This document shows, in pieces, positions 1 to 11,954 of a DNA stretch of 64,000 bases (within the stretch, counting starts at the first letter, position 1; the number at the start of each line of letters is the position of its first letter). Below the pieces are notes generated by a model. That model saw only the letters and a list, made by a program, of their open reading frames with translations. It was not told the origin of the DNA and did no database searches. The DNA is from Petrolisthes cinctipes (Eukaryota > Arthropoda > Malacostraca > Decapoda > Porcellanidae): the NCBI GenBank assembly GCA_033782935.1, contig JAWQEG010000630.1, positions 2,636,501 to 2,700,500 of the forward strand, given 5' to 3'. The translations under genes and the position numbers were made by a program.

Positions 1-711
1 AGGCCCAAAACATGCTGAAAATCAATATTTTAGGTGCCCAAAGTCGATATGTGCATGCATCTTCTGTACCCGTTTATATCTCAAATTCAGGTTCAGAACA
101 CCCGAAAATTTGATATTTTTGGGTCCCAGAAGCGATCTGTACATGCCTACTCCGTGTTAGAGTATTTTCAAAATACAGGCCCAAAACATGCTGAAAATCA
201 ATATTTTAGGTGTCCAAAGTCGATATGTGCATGCATCTTCTGTACCCGTTTATATCTCAAATTCAGGTTCAGAACACCCGAAAATTCGATATTTTTGGGT
301 CCCAGAAGCGATCTGTACATGCCTACTCCGTGTTAGAGTATTTTCAATATACAGCCACAAAACATGCTGAAAATCGATATTTTAGGTGCCCAAAGTCAAT
401 ATGTGTATGCATCTTCTGTACCCGTTTATTTCCCAAATTCAGGCTCAAAACAACCAAAAAATTCGATATTTTTTGGTCCCAGAAGAGAACTGTACATGCC
501 TACTCAGTGCTAGAATATATTGAAGATATGGGCCCAAAACATGCTAAAAATCGATATTTTAGGTGCCCAAAGTCGATATGTACATTCATCTTCTGTACCC
601 GTTTATATCTCAAATTCAGTCTCAAAATACCCGAAAATTCGATATTTTTGGGTTCCAGAAGCGATCTGTACATGCCTACTCAGTGCTAGAATGTTTTCAA
701 AATATAGGCTC

Positions 712-799
712 AAAACATGCTAAAAATCGATATTTTAGGTGTCCAAAGTCGATATGTGCATGCATCTTCTGTACCCGTTTATATCTCAAATTCAGGCTC
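712..799 (+). repeat. Half-unit A of the reference monomer (88 bp)
   Basis: It begins AAAACA and ends AGGCTC. It holds AAAAT-CGAT-ATTTT (5-bp arms, 4-nt loop) and, 22 bp after the first CGAT, a second one in AAAGTCGATATGT. The palindrome TGCATGCA follows. Ungapped alignment to half-unit B at 800-887 gives 57 identical of 88 positions by hand count (36 of the first 50, 21 of the last 38). This shows that the monomer arose by duplication of an 88-bp ancestor. Confidence 0.88.
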
Positions 800-887
800 A
801 AAACACCCGAAAATTCGATATTTTTGGGTCCCTGAAGCGATCTGTACATGCCTACTCAGTGCTAGAAATTTTTCAAAATACAGGCCC
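800..887 (+). repeat. Half-unit B of the reference monomer (88 bp)
   Basis: It begins AAAACA and ends AGGCCC (AGGCTC in many other copies), matching the ends of half-unit A. The dyad is AAAAT-TCGAT-ATTTT, followed by TGGGTCCC and then GAAGCGATCTGTACATGCC. The second CGAT sits 22 bp after the first, exactly as in half A. The two halves differ systematically (GGTG against GGGT, GTGCATGC against GTACATGC). Every copy alternates A-B, so the present unit of amplification is the 176-bp dimer and no longer the 88-bp half. Confidence 0.88.
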
Positions 888-1244
888 AAAACATGCTAAA
901 AATCGATATTTTAAGTGCAAAAAGTCAATATGTGCATGCATCTTCTGTACCCGTTTATATCTCAAATTCAGGCTCAAAACACCCTAAAATTCGATATTTT
1001 TGGTTCCCAGAAGCGATCTGTACATGCCTACTCCGTGTTAGAGTATCTTCAAAATACAGGCGCAAAACATGCTGGAAATTGATATTTTTGGTGCCCAAAG
1101 TCAATATGTGTATTCATCTTCTGTACCCGTTTATATCCCAAATTCAGGCTCAAAACACTTGATAATTCGATATTTTTGGTTCCCAGAAGCGATCTATATA
1201 TGCCTACTCAGTGCTAGAATATTTTCAAGATATACGCCCAAAAC

Positions 1245-2980
1245 ATGCTAAAAATCGATATTTTAGGTGTCCAAAGTGGATATGTGCATGCATCTTCTGT
1301 ACCCGTTTATATCTCAAATTCAGACTTAAAACACACGAAAATTCGATATCTTTGTGTCCCAGAAGCGATCTGTACATGCCTACTCCGTGTTAGAGTATTT
1401 TCAAAATACAGGCCCAAAACATGCTCAAAATCGATATTTTAGGTGCCAAAAGTCGATATGTGCATGCATCTTCTTTACCCGTTTATATCCCAAATTCAGG
1501 TTCAAAACACTCTAAAATTCGATATTTTTGGGTTCCAGAAGCGATCTGTACATGCCTGCTCAGTGCTAGAATATTTTCAAAATGTAGGCCCAAAACCTGC
1601 TAAAAATCGATATTTTGGGTGCCCAAAGTCGATATGTGCATGCATCTTCTGTACCCGTTTATATCTCAAATTCAGGCTCAAAACACCCGAAAATTCGATA
1701 TTTTTGGGTCCCTGAAGCGATCTGTACATGCCTACTCAGTGCTAGAATATTTTTCAAAATACAGGCCCAAAACATGCTAAAATTCGATATTTTAAGTGCC
1801 CAAAGTCGATATGTGCATGCATCTTCTGTACCCGTTTATATCTCAAATTCAGGCTCAAAACTCCCGAAAATTCGATATTTTTGGGTCCCAGAAGCGATCT
1901 GTACATGCCTAGTCCGTGTTAGAGTATTTTCAATATACAGCCACAAAACATGCTGAAAATCGATATTTTAGGTGCCCAAAGTCAATATGTGTATGCATCT
2001 TCTGTACCCGTTTATTTCCCAAATTCAGGCTCAAAACAACCGAAAATTCGATATTTTTTGGTCCCAGAAGAGAACTGTACATGCCTACTCAGTGCTAGAA
2101 TATATTGAAGATATGGGTCCAAAACATGCTAAAAATCGATATTTTAGGTGCCCAAAGTCGATATGTACATTCATCTTCTGTACCCGTTTATATCTCAAAT
2201 TCAGGCTCAAAATACCCGAAAATTCTATATTTTTGGGTCCCAGAAGCGATCTGTACATGCCTATTCAGTGCTAGAATTTTTTCAAAATATAGGCTCAAAA
2301 CATGCTAAAAATCGATATTTTAGGTGTCCAAAGTCGATATGTGCATGCATCTTCTGTACCCGTTTATATCTCAAATTCAGGCTCAAAACACCCGAAAATT
2401 CGATATTTTTGGGTCCCTGAAGCGATCTGTACATGCCTACTCAGTGCTAGAAATTTTTCAAAATACAGGCCCAAAACATGCTCAAAATCGATATTTTAGG
2501 TGCCAAAAGTCGATATGTGCATGCATCTTCTTTACCCGTTTATATCCCAAATTCATGTTCAAAACACTCTAAAATTCGATATTTTTGGGTTCCAGAAACG
2601 ATCTGTACATGCCTACTCAGTGCTAGAATATTTTCAAAATGTAGGCCCAAAACCTGCTAAAAATCGATATTTTGGGTGCCCAATGTCGATATGTGCATGC
2701 ATCTTCTGTACCCGTTTATATCTCAAATTCAGGCTCAAAACACCCGAAAATTCGATATTTTTGGGTCCCAGAAGCGATCTGTACATGCCTACTCCGTGTT
2801 AGAGTATTTTCAAAATACAGGCCCAAAACATGCTGAAAATCAATATTTTAGGTGCCCAAATTCGATATGTGCATGTATCTTCTGTACCCGTTTATATCTC
2901 AAATTCAGATTCAGAACACCCGAAAATTCGATATTTTTGGGTCCCAGAAGCGATCTGTACATGCCTACTCAGTGCTAGAA
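1245..2980 (+). repeat. Flank-type HOR segment, also found 38-39 monomers downstream (7933-9840)
   Basis: Monomer order and private variants here recur at 7933-9840. Offsets are 6688 bp (38 monomers) for the part starting at 1245 and 6864 bp (39 monomers) for the part from about 2105, so one monomer was gained or lost between. Shared markers include the MGAQ/MGAL-type change at 1615 and 8303, the T variant in GATATGGGTCCAAAAC near 2113 and 8977, and CCAATGTCGATATG near 2680 and 9545. The segment is less homogeneous than the core and is read as an older HOR copy. Confidence 0.75.
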
Positions 2981-5140
2981 TTTTTCAAAATATGGGCCCA
3001 AAACATGCTAAAAATCGATATTTTAAATGCAAAAAGTCGATATGTGCATGCATCTTCTGTACCCGTTTATATCTCAAATTCAGGCTCAAAACACTCGAAA
3101 AATCGATATTTTTTGTTCCCAGAAGCGATCTGTACATGCCTACTCCGTGTTAGAGTATTTTCAAAATACAGCCGCAAAACATGCTGGAAATTAATATTTT
3201 AGGTGCACAAAGTCAATATGTGTATTTATCTTCTATACCCGTTTATTTCCCAAATTCAGGCTCAAAACACCCGAAAATTCGATATTTTTGGGTCCCAGAA
3301 GTGATCTGTACATGCCTACTCAGTGCTAGAATTGTTTCAATATATGGGCCCAAAACATGCTAAAAATCGATATTTTAAGTGCAAAAAGTCGATATGTGCA
3401 TGCCTCTTCTGTACCCGTTTATATCTCAAATTCATGCTCCAAACACCCGAAAATTCGATATTTTTGGTTCCCAGAAGCGATCTGTACATGCCTACTCCGT
3501 GTTAGAGTATTTTCAAAATACAGGCGCAAAACATGCTGGAAATTAATATTTTAGGTGCCCAAAGTCAATATGTGTATTTATCTTCAATACCCGTTTATTT
3601 CCCAAATTCAGGCTCAAAACACCCGAAAATTCGATATTTTTGGGTCCCAGAAGCGATCTGTACAAGCCTACTCCTTGCTAGAATGTTTTCAAGAAACAAA
3701 CCCAAAACATGCTCAAAATCGATATTTTAGGTGTAAAAAGTCGATATGTGCATGCATCTTCAGTAACCGTTTATATCTCAAATTCAGGCTCAAAACTCCC
3801 GAAAATCAATATTTTTTGGTCCCAGAAGGGATCTGTGCATGCCTACTCGGTGCTAGAATGTTTTCAAAATATAGGCTCAAAACATGTTAAAAATCAATAT
3901 TTTAGGTGTCCAAAGTCGATATGTTCATGCATCTTCAGTACCCGTTTGTATCTCAAATTCAGGCTCAAAACACCCGAAAATTCAATATTTTTGGGTCCCA
4001 GAAGCGATCTGTACATGCCTACTTCGTGGTAGAGTATTTTTAATATACAGGCCCAAAACATGCTAAAAATCGATATTTTAGTTGCCCAAAGTCAATATGT
4101 GTATGCATCTTCTGTACCCGTTTATATCCCAAATTCAGGCTCAAAACGCCCAAAAATTCGATATTTTTGGGTCCCAGAAGCGATCTGTACATGCCTACTC
4201 AGTGCTAGAATGTTTTCAAAATATAGGCTCAAAACATGCTACAAATCGATATTTTAGGTGTCCAAAGTCGATATGTGCATGCATCTTCTGTACCCGTTTA
4301 TATCTCAAATTCAGGCTCAAAACACCCGAAAATTCGATATTTTTGGGTCCCAGAAGCGATCTGTACATGCCTACTCCGTGTTAGTGTATTTTTAAAATAC
4401 AGGCCCCAAACATGCTGAAAATCAATATTTTAGGTGCCCAAAGTCGATATGTGCATGCATCTTCTGTACCCGTTTATATCTCAAATTCAGGTTCAGAGCA
4501 CCCGAAAATTCGATATTTTTGGGGCCCAGAAGCGATCTGTACATGCCTACTCCGTGTTAGAGTATTTTCAATATACAGGCACAAAACATGCTGAAAATCG
4601 ATATTTTAGGTGCCCAAAGTCAATATGTGTATGCATCTTCTGTACCCGTTTATTTCCCAAATTCAGGCTCAAAACACCCGAAAATTCGATATTTTTGGGT
4701 CCCAGAAGCGATCTGTACATGCCTACTCAGTGCTAGAATATATTGAAGATATGGGCCCTAAAACATGCTAAAAATCGACATTTTAGGTTCCCAAAGTCGA
4801 TATGTGCATTCATCATCTGTAACCGTTTATATATCAAATTCAAGCTCAAAACACACGAAAATTCGATATTTTTGGGTCCCAGAAGCGATCTGTACATGCC
4901 TACTCCGTGTTAGATTTTTTTTAAATAGAGGCCCAAAACATGCTGAAAATCTATATTTTAGGTGCATAAAGTCAATATGTGTATGCATCTTCTGTATCCG
5001 TTTATATCCCAAATTCAGGCTCAAAACACCCAAAAATTCAACATTTTTCGGTCCCAGACGCGATCTGTACATGCCTACTCAGTGCTAGAAAGTTTTCAAA
5101 ATATAGGCTCAAAACATGCTAAAAATCGATATTAAATGTG
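2981..5140 (+). repeat. Block B (left copy): about 12 monomers shared with 42930-45240
   Basis: This block shares rare markers with 42930-45240: TTTTAAATGCAAAAAG near 3020 and 42968, AGAATTGTTTCAATATATGG near 3328 and 43277, and TTTAAATAGAGGCCC near 4920 and 45045. The offset is 39,949 bp over about 3.33-3.89 kb and 40,125 bp from 4060 to about 5.09 kb, so the right copy carries one additional monomer near 44.0 kb. Order and orientation are the same in both copies. It is the first element of the macro-repeat described in the summary. Confidence 0.8.
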
Positions 5141-5665
5141 TCCAAAGTCGATATGTGCATGCATCTTCTGTACCCGTTTATATCTAAAATTCAGACTCAA
5201 AACACCCGAAAATTCGATATTTTTGAGTCCAAGGAGCGATCTGTACATGCTTACTCAGTGCTAGAATTTTTTCAATATATGGGCCCAAATCATGCTAAAA
5301 ATCGATATTTTAGGTGCACAAAGTCGATATGTGCATGCATCTTCTGTACTCGTTTATATCTCAAATTCAGGCTCAAAACACCCGAAAATTCGATATTTTT
5401 GGGTCCCAGAAGCGATCTGTACATGCTTACTCCGTGTTAGAGTATTTTTAAAATACAGGCCCAAAACATGCTGAAAATCAATATTTTAGGTGCCCAAAGT
5501 CGATATGTGCATGCATCTTCTGTACCCGTTTATATCTCAAATTCAGGTTCAGAACACCCGAAAATTTGATATTTTTGGGTCCCAGAAGCGATCTGTACAT
5601 GCCTACTCCGTGTTAGAGTATTTTCAATATACAGGCACAAAACATGCTGAAAATCGATATTTTAG

Positions 5666-7552
5666 GTGCCCAAAGTCAATATGTGTATGCATCTTCTGTA
5701 CCCGTTTATTTCCCAAATTCAGGCTCAAAACACCCGAAAATTCGATATTTTTTGGTCCCAGAAGAGAACTGTACATGCCTACTTAGTGCTAGAATATATT
5801 GAAGATATAGGCCCAAAACATGCTAAAAATCGATATTTTAGGTGCCCAAATTCGATATGTACATTCATCTTCTGTACCCGTTTATATCTCAAATTCAGGC
5901 TCAAAATACCCGAAAATTCGATATTTTTGGGTCCCAGAAGCGATCTGTACATGCCTACTCAGTGCTAGAATGTTTTCAAAATATAGGCTCGAAACATGCT
6001 AAAAATCGATATTTTAGGTGTCCAAAGTCGATATGTGCATGCATCTTCTGTACCCGTTTATATCTCAAATTCAGGCTCAAAACACCCTAAAATTCGATAT
6101 TTTTGGGTCCCAGAAGCGATCTGTACATGCCTACTCAGTGCTAGAAATTTTTCAAAATACAGGCCCAAAACATGCTAAAAATCGATATTTTAAGTGCAAA
6201 AAGTCAATATGTGCATGCATCTTCTGTACCCGTTTATATCTCAAATTCAGGCTCAAAACACCCTAAAATTCGATATTTTTGGTTCCCAGAAGCGATCTGT
6301 ACATGCCTACTCCGTGTTAGAGTATCTTCAAAATACAGGCGCAAAACATGCTGGAAATTAATATTTTTGGTGCCCAAAGTCAATATGTGTATTCATCTTC
6401 TATACCCGTTTATATCCCAAATTCAGGCTCAAAAGACTTGATAATTCGATATTTTTGGTTCCCAGAAGCGATCTATATATGCCTACTCAGTGCTAGAATA
6501 TTTTCAAGATATACGCCCCAAACATGCTAAAAATCGATATTTTAGGTGCCCAAAGTCGATATGTGCATGCATCTTCTGTACCCGTTTATATCTCAAATTC
6601 AGACTTAAAACACACGAAAATTCGATATCTTTGTGTCCCAGAAGCGATCTGTACATGCCTACTCCGTGTTAGAGTATTTTCAAAATACAGGCCCAAAACA
6701 TGCTCAAAATCGATATTTTAGGTGCCAAAAGTCGATATGTGCATGCATCTTCTTTACCCGTTTATATCCCAAATTCAGGTTCAAAACACTCTAAAATTCG
6801 ATATTTTTGGGTTCCAGAAGCGATCTGTACATGCCTACTCAGTGCTAGAATATTTTCAAAATGTAGGCCCAAAACCTGCTAAAAATCGATATTTTGGGTG
6901 CCCAAAGTCGATATGTGCATGCATCTTCTGTACCCGTTTATATCTCAAATTCAGGCTCAAAACTCCCGAAAATTCGATATTTTTGGGTCCCAGAAGCGAT
7001 CTGTACATGCCTACTCCGTGTTAGAGTATTTTCAAAATACAGGCCCAAAACATGCTGAAAATCAATATTTTAGGTGCCCAAAGTCGATATGTGCATGCAT
7101 CTTCTGTACCCGTTTATATCTCAAATTCAGGTTCAGAACACCCGAAAATTCGATATTTTTGGGTCCCAGAAGCGATCTGTACATGCCTACTCCGTGTTAG
7201 AGTATTTTAAATATACAGCCACAAAACATGCTGAAAATCGATATTTTAGGTGCCCAAAGTCAATATGTGTATGCATCTTCTGTACCCGTTTATTTCCCAA
7301 ATTCAGGCTCAAAACAACCTAAAATTCGATATTTTTTGGTCCCAGAAGAGAACTGTACATGCCTACTCAGTTCTAGAATATATTGAAGATATGGGCCCAA
7401 AACATGCTAAAAATCGATATTTTAGGTGCCCAAAGTCGATATGTACATTCATCTTCTGTACCCGTTTATATCTCAAATTCAGGCTCAAAATACCCGAAAA
7501 TTCGATATTTTTGGGTCCCAGAAGCGATCTGTACATGCCTACTTAGTGCTAG
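5666..7552 (+). repeat. Block A (left copy), collinear with 54769-56655
   Basis: About eleven consecutive monomers keep the same order at a constant offset of 49,103 bp (279 monomers minus 1). Shared markers include CCCAAATTCGATATGTACAT near 5850 and 54953, the monomers that start CATGCTGGAA at 6346 and 55449, ATCTATATATGCC near 6471 and 55574, and TATCTTTGTGTCCC near 6627 and 55730. Similarity stops near 7553/56656, where the next monomers are of different types. Confidence 0.8.
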
Positions 7553-7932
7553 AAAATTTTCAAAATACAGGCCCAAAACATGCTAAAAATCGATATTTTA
7601 AGTGCAAAAAGTCAATATGTGCATGCATCTTCTGTACCCGTTTATATCTCAAATTCAGGCTCAAAACACCCTAAAATTCGATATTTTTTTGTTCCCAGAA
7701 GCGATCTGTACATGCCTACTCCGTGTTAGAGTATCTTCAAAATACAGGCGCAAAACATGCTGAAAATTAATATTTTTGGTGCCCAAAGTCAATATGTGTA
7801 TTCATCTTCTGTACCCGTTTATATCCCAAATTCAGACTCAAAACACCCGAAAATTCGATATTTTTGGTTCCCAGAAGCGATCTATATATGCCTACTCAGT
7901 GCTAGAATATTTTCAAGATATACGCCCAAAAC

Positions 7933-9840
7933 ATGCTAAAAATCGATATTTTAGGTGCCCAAAGTCGATATGTGCATGCATCTTCTGTACCCGTTTATAT
8001 CTCAAATTCAGACTTAAAACACACGAAAATTCGATATCTTTGTGTCCCAGAAGCGATCTGTACATGCCTACTCCGTGTTAGAGTATTTTCAAAATACAGG
8101 CCCAAAACATGCTCAAAATCGATATTTTAGGTGCCAAAAGTCGATATGTGCATGCATCTTCTTTACACGTTTATATCCCAAATTCAGGTTCAAAACACTC
8201 TAAAATTCGATATTTTTGGGTTCCAGAAGCGATCTGTACATGCCTGCTCAGTGCAAGAATATTTTCAAAATGTAGGCCCAAAACCTGCTAAAAATCGATA
8301 TTATGGGTGCCCTAAGTCGATATGTGCATGCATCTTCTGTACCCGTTTATATCTCAAATTCAGGCTCAAAACACCCGAAAATTCGATATTTTTGGGTCCC
8401 TGAAGCGATCTGTACATGCCTACTCAGTGCTAGAATATTTTTCAAAATACAGGCCCAAAACATGCTAAAAATCGATATTTTAAGTGCCCAAAGTCGATAT
8501 GTGCATGCATCTTCTGTACCCGTTTATATCTCAAATTCAGGCTCAAAACTCCCGAAAATTCGATATTTTTGGGTCCCAGAAGCGATCTGTACATGCCTAG
8601 TCCGTGTTAGGGTATTTTCAAAATACAGGCCCAAAACATGCTGAAAATCAATATTTTAGGTGCCCAAAGTCGATATGTGCATGCATCTTCTGTACCCGTT
8701 TATATCTCAAATTCAGGTTCAGAACACCCGAAAATTCGATATTTTTGGGTCCCAGAAGCGATCTGTACATGCCTACTCCGTGTTAGAGTATTTTCAATAT
8801 ACAGCCACAAAACATGCTGAAAATCGATATTTTAGGTGCCCAAAGTCAATATGTGTATGCATCTTCTGTACCCGTTTATTTCCCAAATTCAGGCTCAAAA
8901 CAACCGAAAATTCGATATTTTTTGGACCCAGAAGAGAACTGTACATGCCTACTCAGTGCTAGAATATATTGAAGATATGGGTCCAAAACATGCTAAAAAT
9001 CGATATTTTAGGTGCCCAAAGTCGATATGTACATTCATCTTCTGTACCCGTTTATATCTCAAATTCAGGCTCAAAATACCCGAAAATTCGATATTTTTGG
9101 GTCCCAGAAGCGATCTGTACATGCCTATTCAGTGCTAGAATGTTTTCAAAATATAGGCTCAAAACATGCTAAAAATCGATATTTTAGGTGTCCAAAGTCG
9201 ATATGTGCATGCATCTTCTGTACCCGTTTATATCTCAAATTCAGGCTCAAAACACCCTAAAATTCGATATTTTTTTGTCCCTGAAGCGATCTGTACATGC
9301 CTAATCAGTGCTAGAATGTTTTCAAAATATAGGCTCAAAACATGCTAAAAATCGATATTTTAGGTGTCCAAAGTCGATATGTGCATGCATCTTCTTTACC
9401 CGTTTATATCCCAAATTCATGTTCAAAACACTCTAAAATTCGATATTTTTGGGTTCCAGAAGCGATCTGTACATGCCTACTCAGTGCTAGAATATTTTCA
9501 AAATGTAGGCCCAAAACCTGCTAAAAATCGATATTTTGGGTGCCCAATGTCGATATGTGCATGTATCTTCTGTACCCGTTTATATCTCAAATTCAGGCTC
9601 AAAACACCCGAAAATTCGATATTTTTGGGTCCCAGAAGCGATCTGTACATGCCTACTCCGTGTTAGAGTATTTTCAAAATACAGGCCCAAAACATGCTGA
9701 AAATCAATATTTTAGGTGCACAAAGTCGATATGTGCATGCATCTTCTGTACCCGTTTATATCTCAAATTCAGGTTCAGAACACCCGAAAATTCGATATTT
9801 TTGGGTCCCAGAAGCGATCTGTACATGCCTACTCCGTGTT
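7933..9840 (+). repeat. Second copy of the 1245-2980 HOR segment
   Basis: This is the partner of 1245-2980. Compared with it, the segment carries one extra monomer around 8638-8813. Individual copies show private changes, such as ATTATGGGTGCCC near 8301 and TTTTTTTGTCCCTG near 9272. The extra monomer at a whole-unit boundary is what unequal exchange between misaligned monomers produces. Confidence 0.72.
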
Positions 9841-11101
9841 AGAGTATTTTCAATATACAGACACAAAACATGCTGAAAATCGATATTTTAGGTGCCCAAA
9901 GTCAATATGTGTATGCATCTTCTGTACCCGTTTATTTCCCAAATTCAGGCTCAAAACAACCTAAAATTCGATATTTTTTGGTCCCAGAAGAGAACTGTAC
10001 ATGCCTACTCTGTGCTAGAATATATTGAAGATATGGGCCCAAAACATGCTAAAAACCGATATTTTAGGTGCCCAAAGTCGATATGTACATTCATCTTCTG
10101 TACCCGTTTATATCTCAAATTCAGGCTCAAAACACCCGAAAATTCGATATTTTTGGGTCCCTGAAGCGATCTGTACATGCCTACTCAGTGCTAGAAATTT
10201 TTCAAAATACAGGCCCAAAACATGCTCAAAATCGATATTTTAGGTGCCCAAAGTCGATATGTGCATGCATCTTCTTTACCCGTTTATATCCCAAATTCAT
10301 GTTCAAAACACTCTAAAATTCGATATTTTTGGGTTCCAGAAGCGATCTGTACATGCCTACTCAGTGCTAGAATATTTTCAAAATGTAGGCCCAAAACCCG
10401 CTAAAAATCGATATTTTGGGTGCCCAATGTCGATATGTGCATGCATCTTCTGTACCCGTTTATATCTCAAATTCAGGCTCAAAACTCCCGAAAATTCGAT
10501 ATTTTTGGGTCCCAAAAGCGATCTGTACATGCCTACTCCGTGTTAGAGTATTTTCAAAATACAGGCCCAAAACATGCTGAAAATCAATATTTTAGGTGCC
10601 CAAAGTCGATATGTGCATGCATCTTCTGTACCCGTTTATATCTCAAATTCAGGTTCAGAGCACCCGAAAATTCGATATTTTTGGGTCCCAGAAGCGATCT
10701 GTACATGCCTACTCCGTGATAGAGTATTTTCAATATACAGCAACAAAACATGCTGAAAATCGATATTTTAGGTGCCCAAAGTCAATATGTGTATGCATCT
10801 TCTGTACCCGTTTATTTCCCAAATTCAGGCTCAAAACAACCTAAAATTCGATATTTTTTGGTCCCAGAAGAGAACTGTACATGCCTACTCTGTGCTAGAA
10901 TATATTGAAGATATGGGCCCAAAACATGCTAAAAATCGATATTTTAGGTGCCCAAAGTCGATATGTACATTCATCTTCTGTACCTGTTTATATCTCAAAT
11001 TCAGGCTCAAAATACCCGAAAATTCGATATTTTTGGGTCCCAGAAGCGATCTGTACATGCCTACTCAGTGCTAGAATGTTTTCAAAATATAGGCTCAAAA
11101 C
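9342..11101 (+). repeat. Five-monomer (880-bp) tandem HOR, two adjacent copies
   Basis: The segment 9342-10160 matches 10222-11040 at an offset of exactly 880 bp (5 x 176). Shared markers are CCAATGTCGATATG at about 9545 and 10425, and TACTCTGTGCTAGAAT near 10006 and 10886. The copies diverge after about 10160/11040, where tail types differ, so the duplication has since been partly overwritten or extends for less than two full units. Confidence 0.75.
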
Positions 11102-11954
11102 ATGCTAAAAATCGATATTTTAGGTGTCCAAAGTCGATATGTGCATGCATCTTCTGTACACGTTTATATCTCAAATTCAGGCTCAAAACTCCCGAAAATT
11201 CGATATTTTTGGGTCCCAGAAGCGATCTGTACATGCCTACTCCGTGTTAGGGTATTTTCAAAATACAGGCCCAAAACATGCTGAAAATCAATATTTTAGG
11301 TGCCCAAAGTCGATATGTGCATGCATCTTCTGTACCCGTTTATATCTCAAATTCAGGTTCAGAACACCCGAAAATTCGATATTTTTGGGTCCCAGAAGCG
11401 ATCTGTACATGCCTACTCCGTGTTAGAGTATTTTCAATATACAGCCACAAAACATGCTGAAAATCGATATATTAGTTGCCCAAAGTCAATATGTGTATGC
11501 ATCTTCTGTACCCGTTTATTTCCCAAATTCAGGCTCAAAACAACCGAAAATTCGATATTTTTTGGTCCCAAAAGAGAACTGTACATGCCTACTCAGTGCT
11601 AGAATATATTGAAGATATGGGCCCAAAACATGCTAAAAATCGATATTTTAGGTGCCCAAAGTCGATATGTACATTCATCTTCTGTACCCGTTTATATCTC
11701 AAATTCAGGCTCAAAATACCCGAAAATTCGATATTTTTGGGTCCCAGAAGCGATCTGTACATGCCTACTCAGTGCTAGAATGTTTTCAAAATATAGGCTC
11801 AAAACATGCTAAAAATCGATATTTTAGGTGTCAAAAGTCGATATGTGCATGCATCTTCTGTACCCGTTTATATCTCAAATTCATGCTCAAAACACCCGAA
11901 AATTCGATATTTTTGGGTCCCTGAAGCGATCTGTACATGCCTACTCAGTGCTAG

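Larger units (their letters stand above)
712..887 (+). repeat. Reference 176-bp monomer, divisible into two 88-bp half-units
   Basis: This copy is close to the commonest form and is used here for numbering (position 1 = base 712). It starts AAAACATGCT and ends CAGGCCC. Visible landmarks are a CGAT-centred AAAAT...ATTTT dyad in each half, an 8-bp palindrome TGCATGCA, GGGTCCC at the start of the second-half core, and TGTACA. It has six CpG, about what its base composition predicts (39 C and 29 G in 176 bp give about 6.4). Across the window the stretch from TTCAGGCTC through TGTACATGCC is the most constant. The tail after CCTACTC (CAGTGCTAGAAT, CCGTGTTAGAGT or CCTTGCTAGAAT types), the bases around AGGTGCCCAAAGTC, and the TATCTCAAA / TATTTCCCAAA / TATCCCAAA alternatives are the main type-defining sites. 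Confidence 0.93.

Noticed and set aside
32..60. ATG preceded by AAAAC and followed by an open frame at each monomer start, as if a repeated start site
   Set aside because: The ATG of CATGCT is simply a fixed part of the monomer. Frames from it end within 60-65 codons in the next monomer, and no promoter or ribosome-binding pattern is present.
758..790. CENP-B-box-like match on the minus strand (reverse of CCCGTTTATATCTCA)
   Set aside because: Only seven of the nine essential positions of the box agree, and the two mismatches fall in its TTCG part. The related CCCGAAAATTCG stretch fits worse. A functional CENP-B site is not supported.
4908..4925. T runs (8-9 T) after TTAGA as possible terminators
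   Set aside because: They occur only in one monomer type (also near 45034, 48030, 49616 and 52432) with no stem before them and no transcription unit nearby. They are homopolymer variants of a satellite type.
4827..5072. Open frames on the minus strand (also 42487-42732, 44952-45197 and 52346-52591, 81 codons)
   Set aside because: All lie in the same monomer type with the long T run and are HOR copies of one accidental frame. They have no start context or neighbours suggesting a gene.
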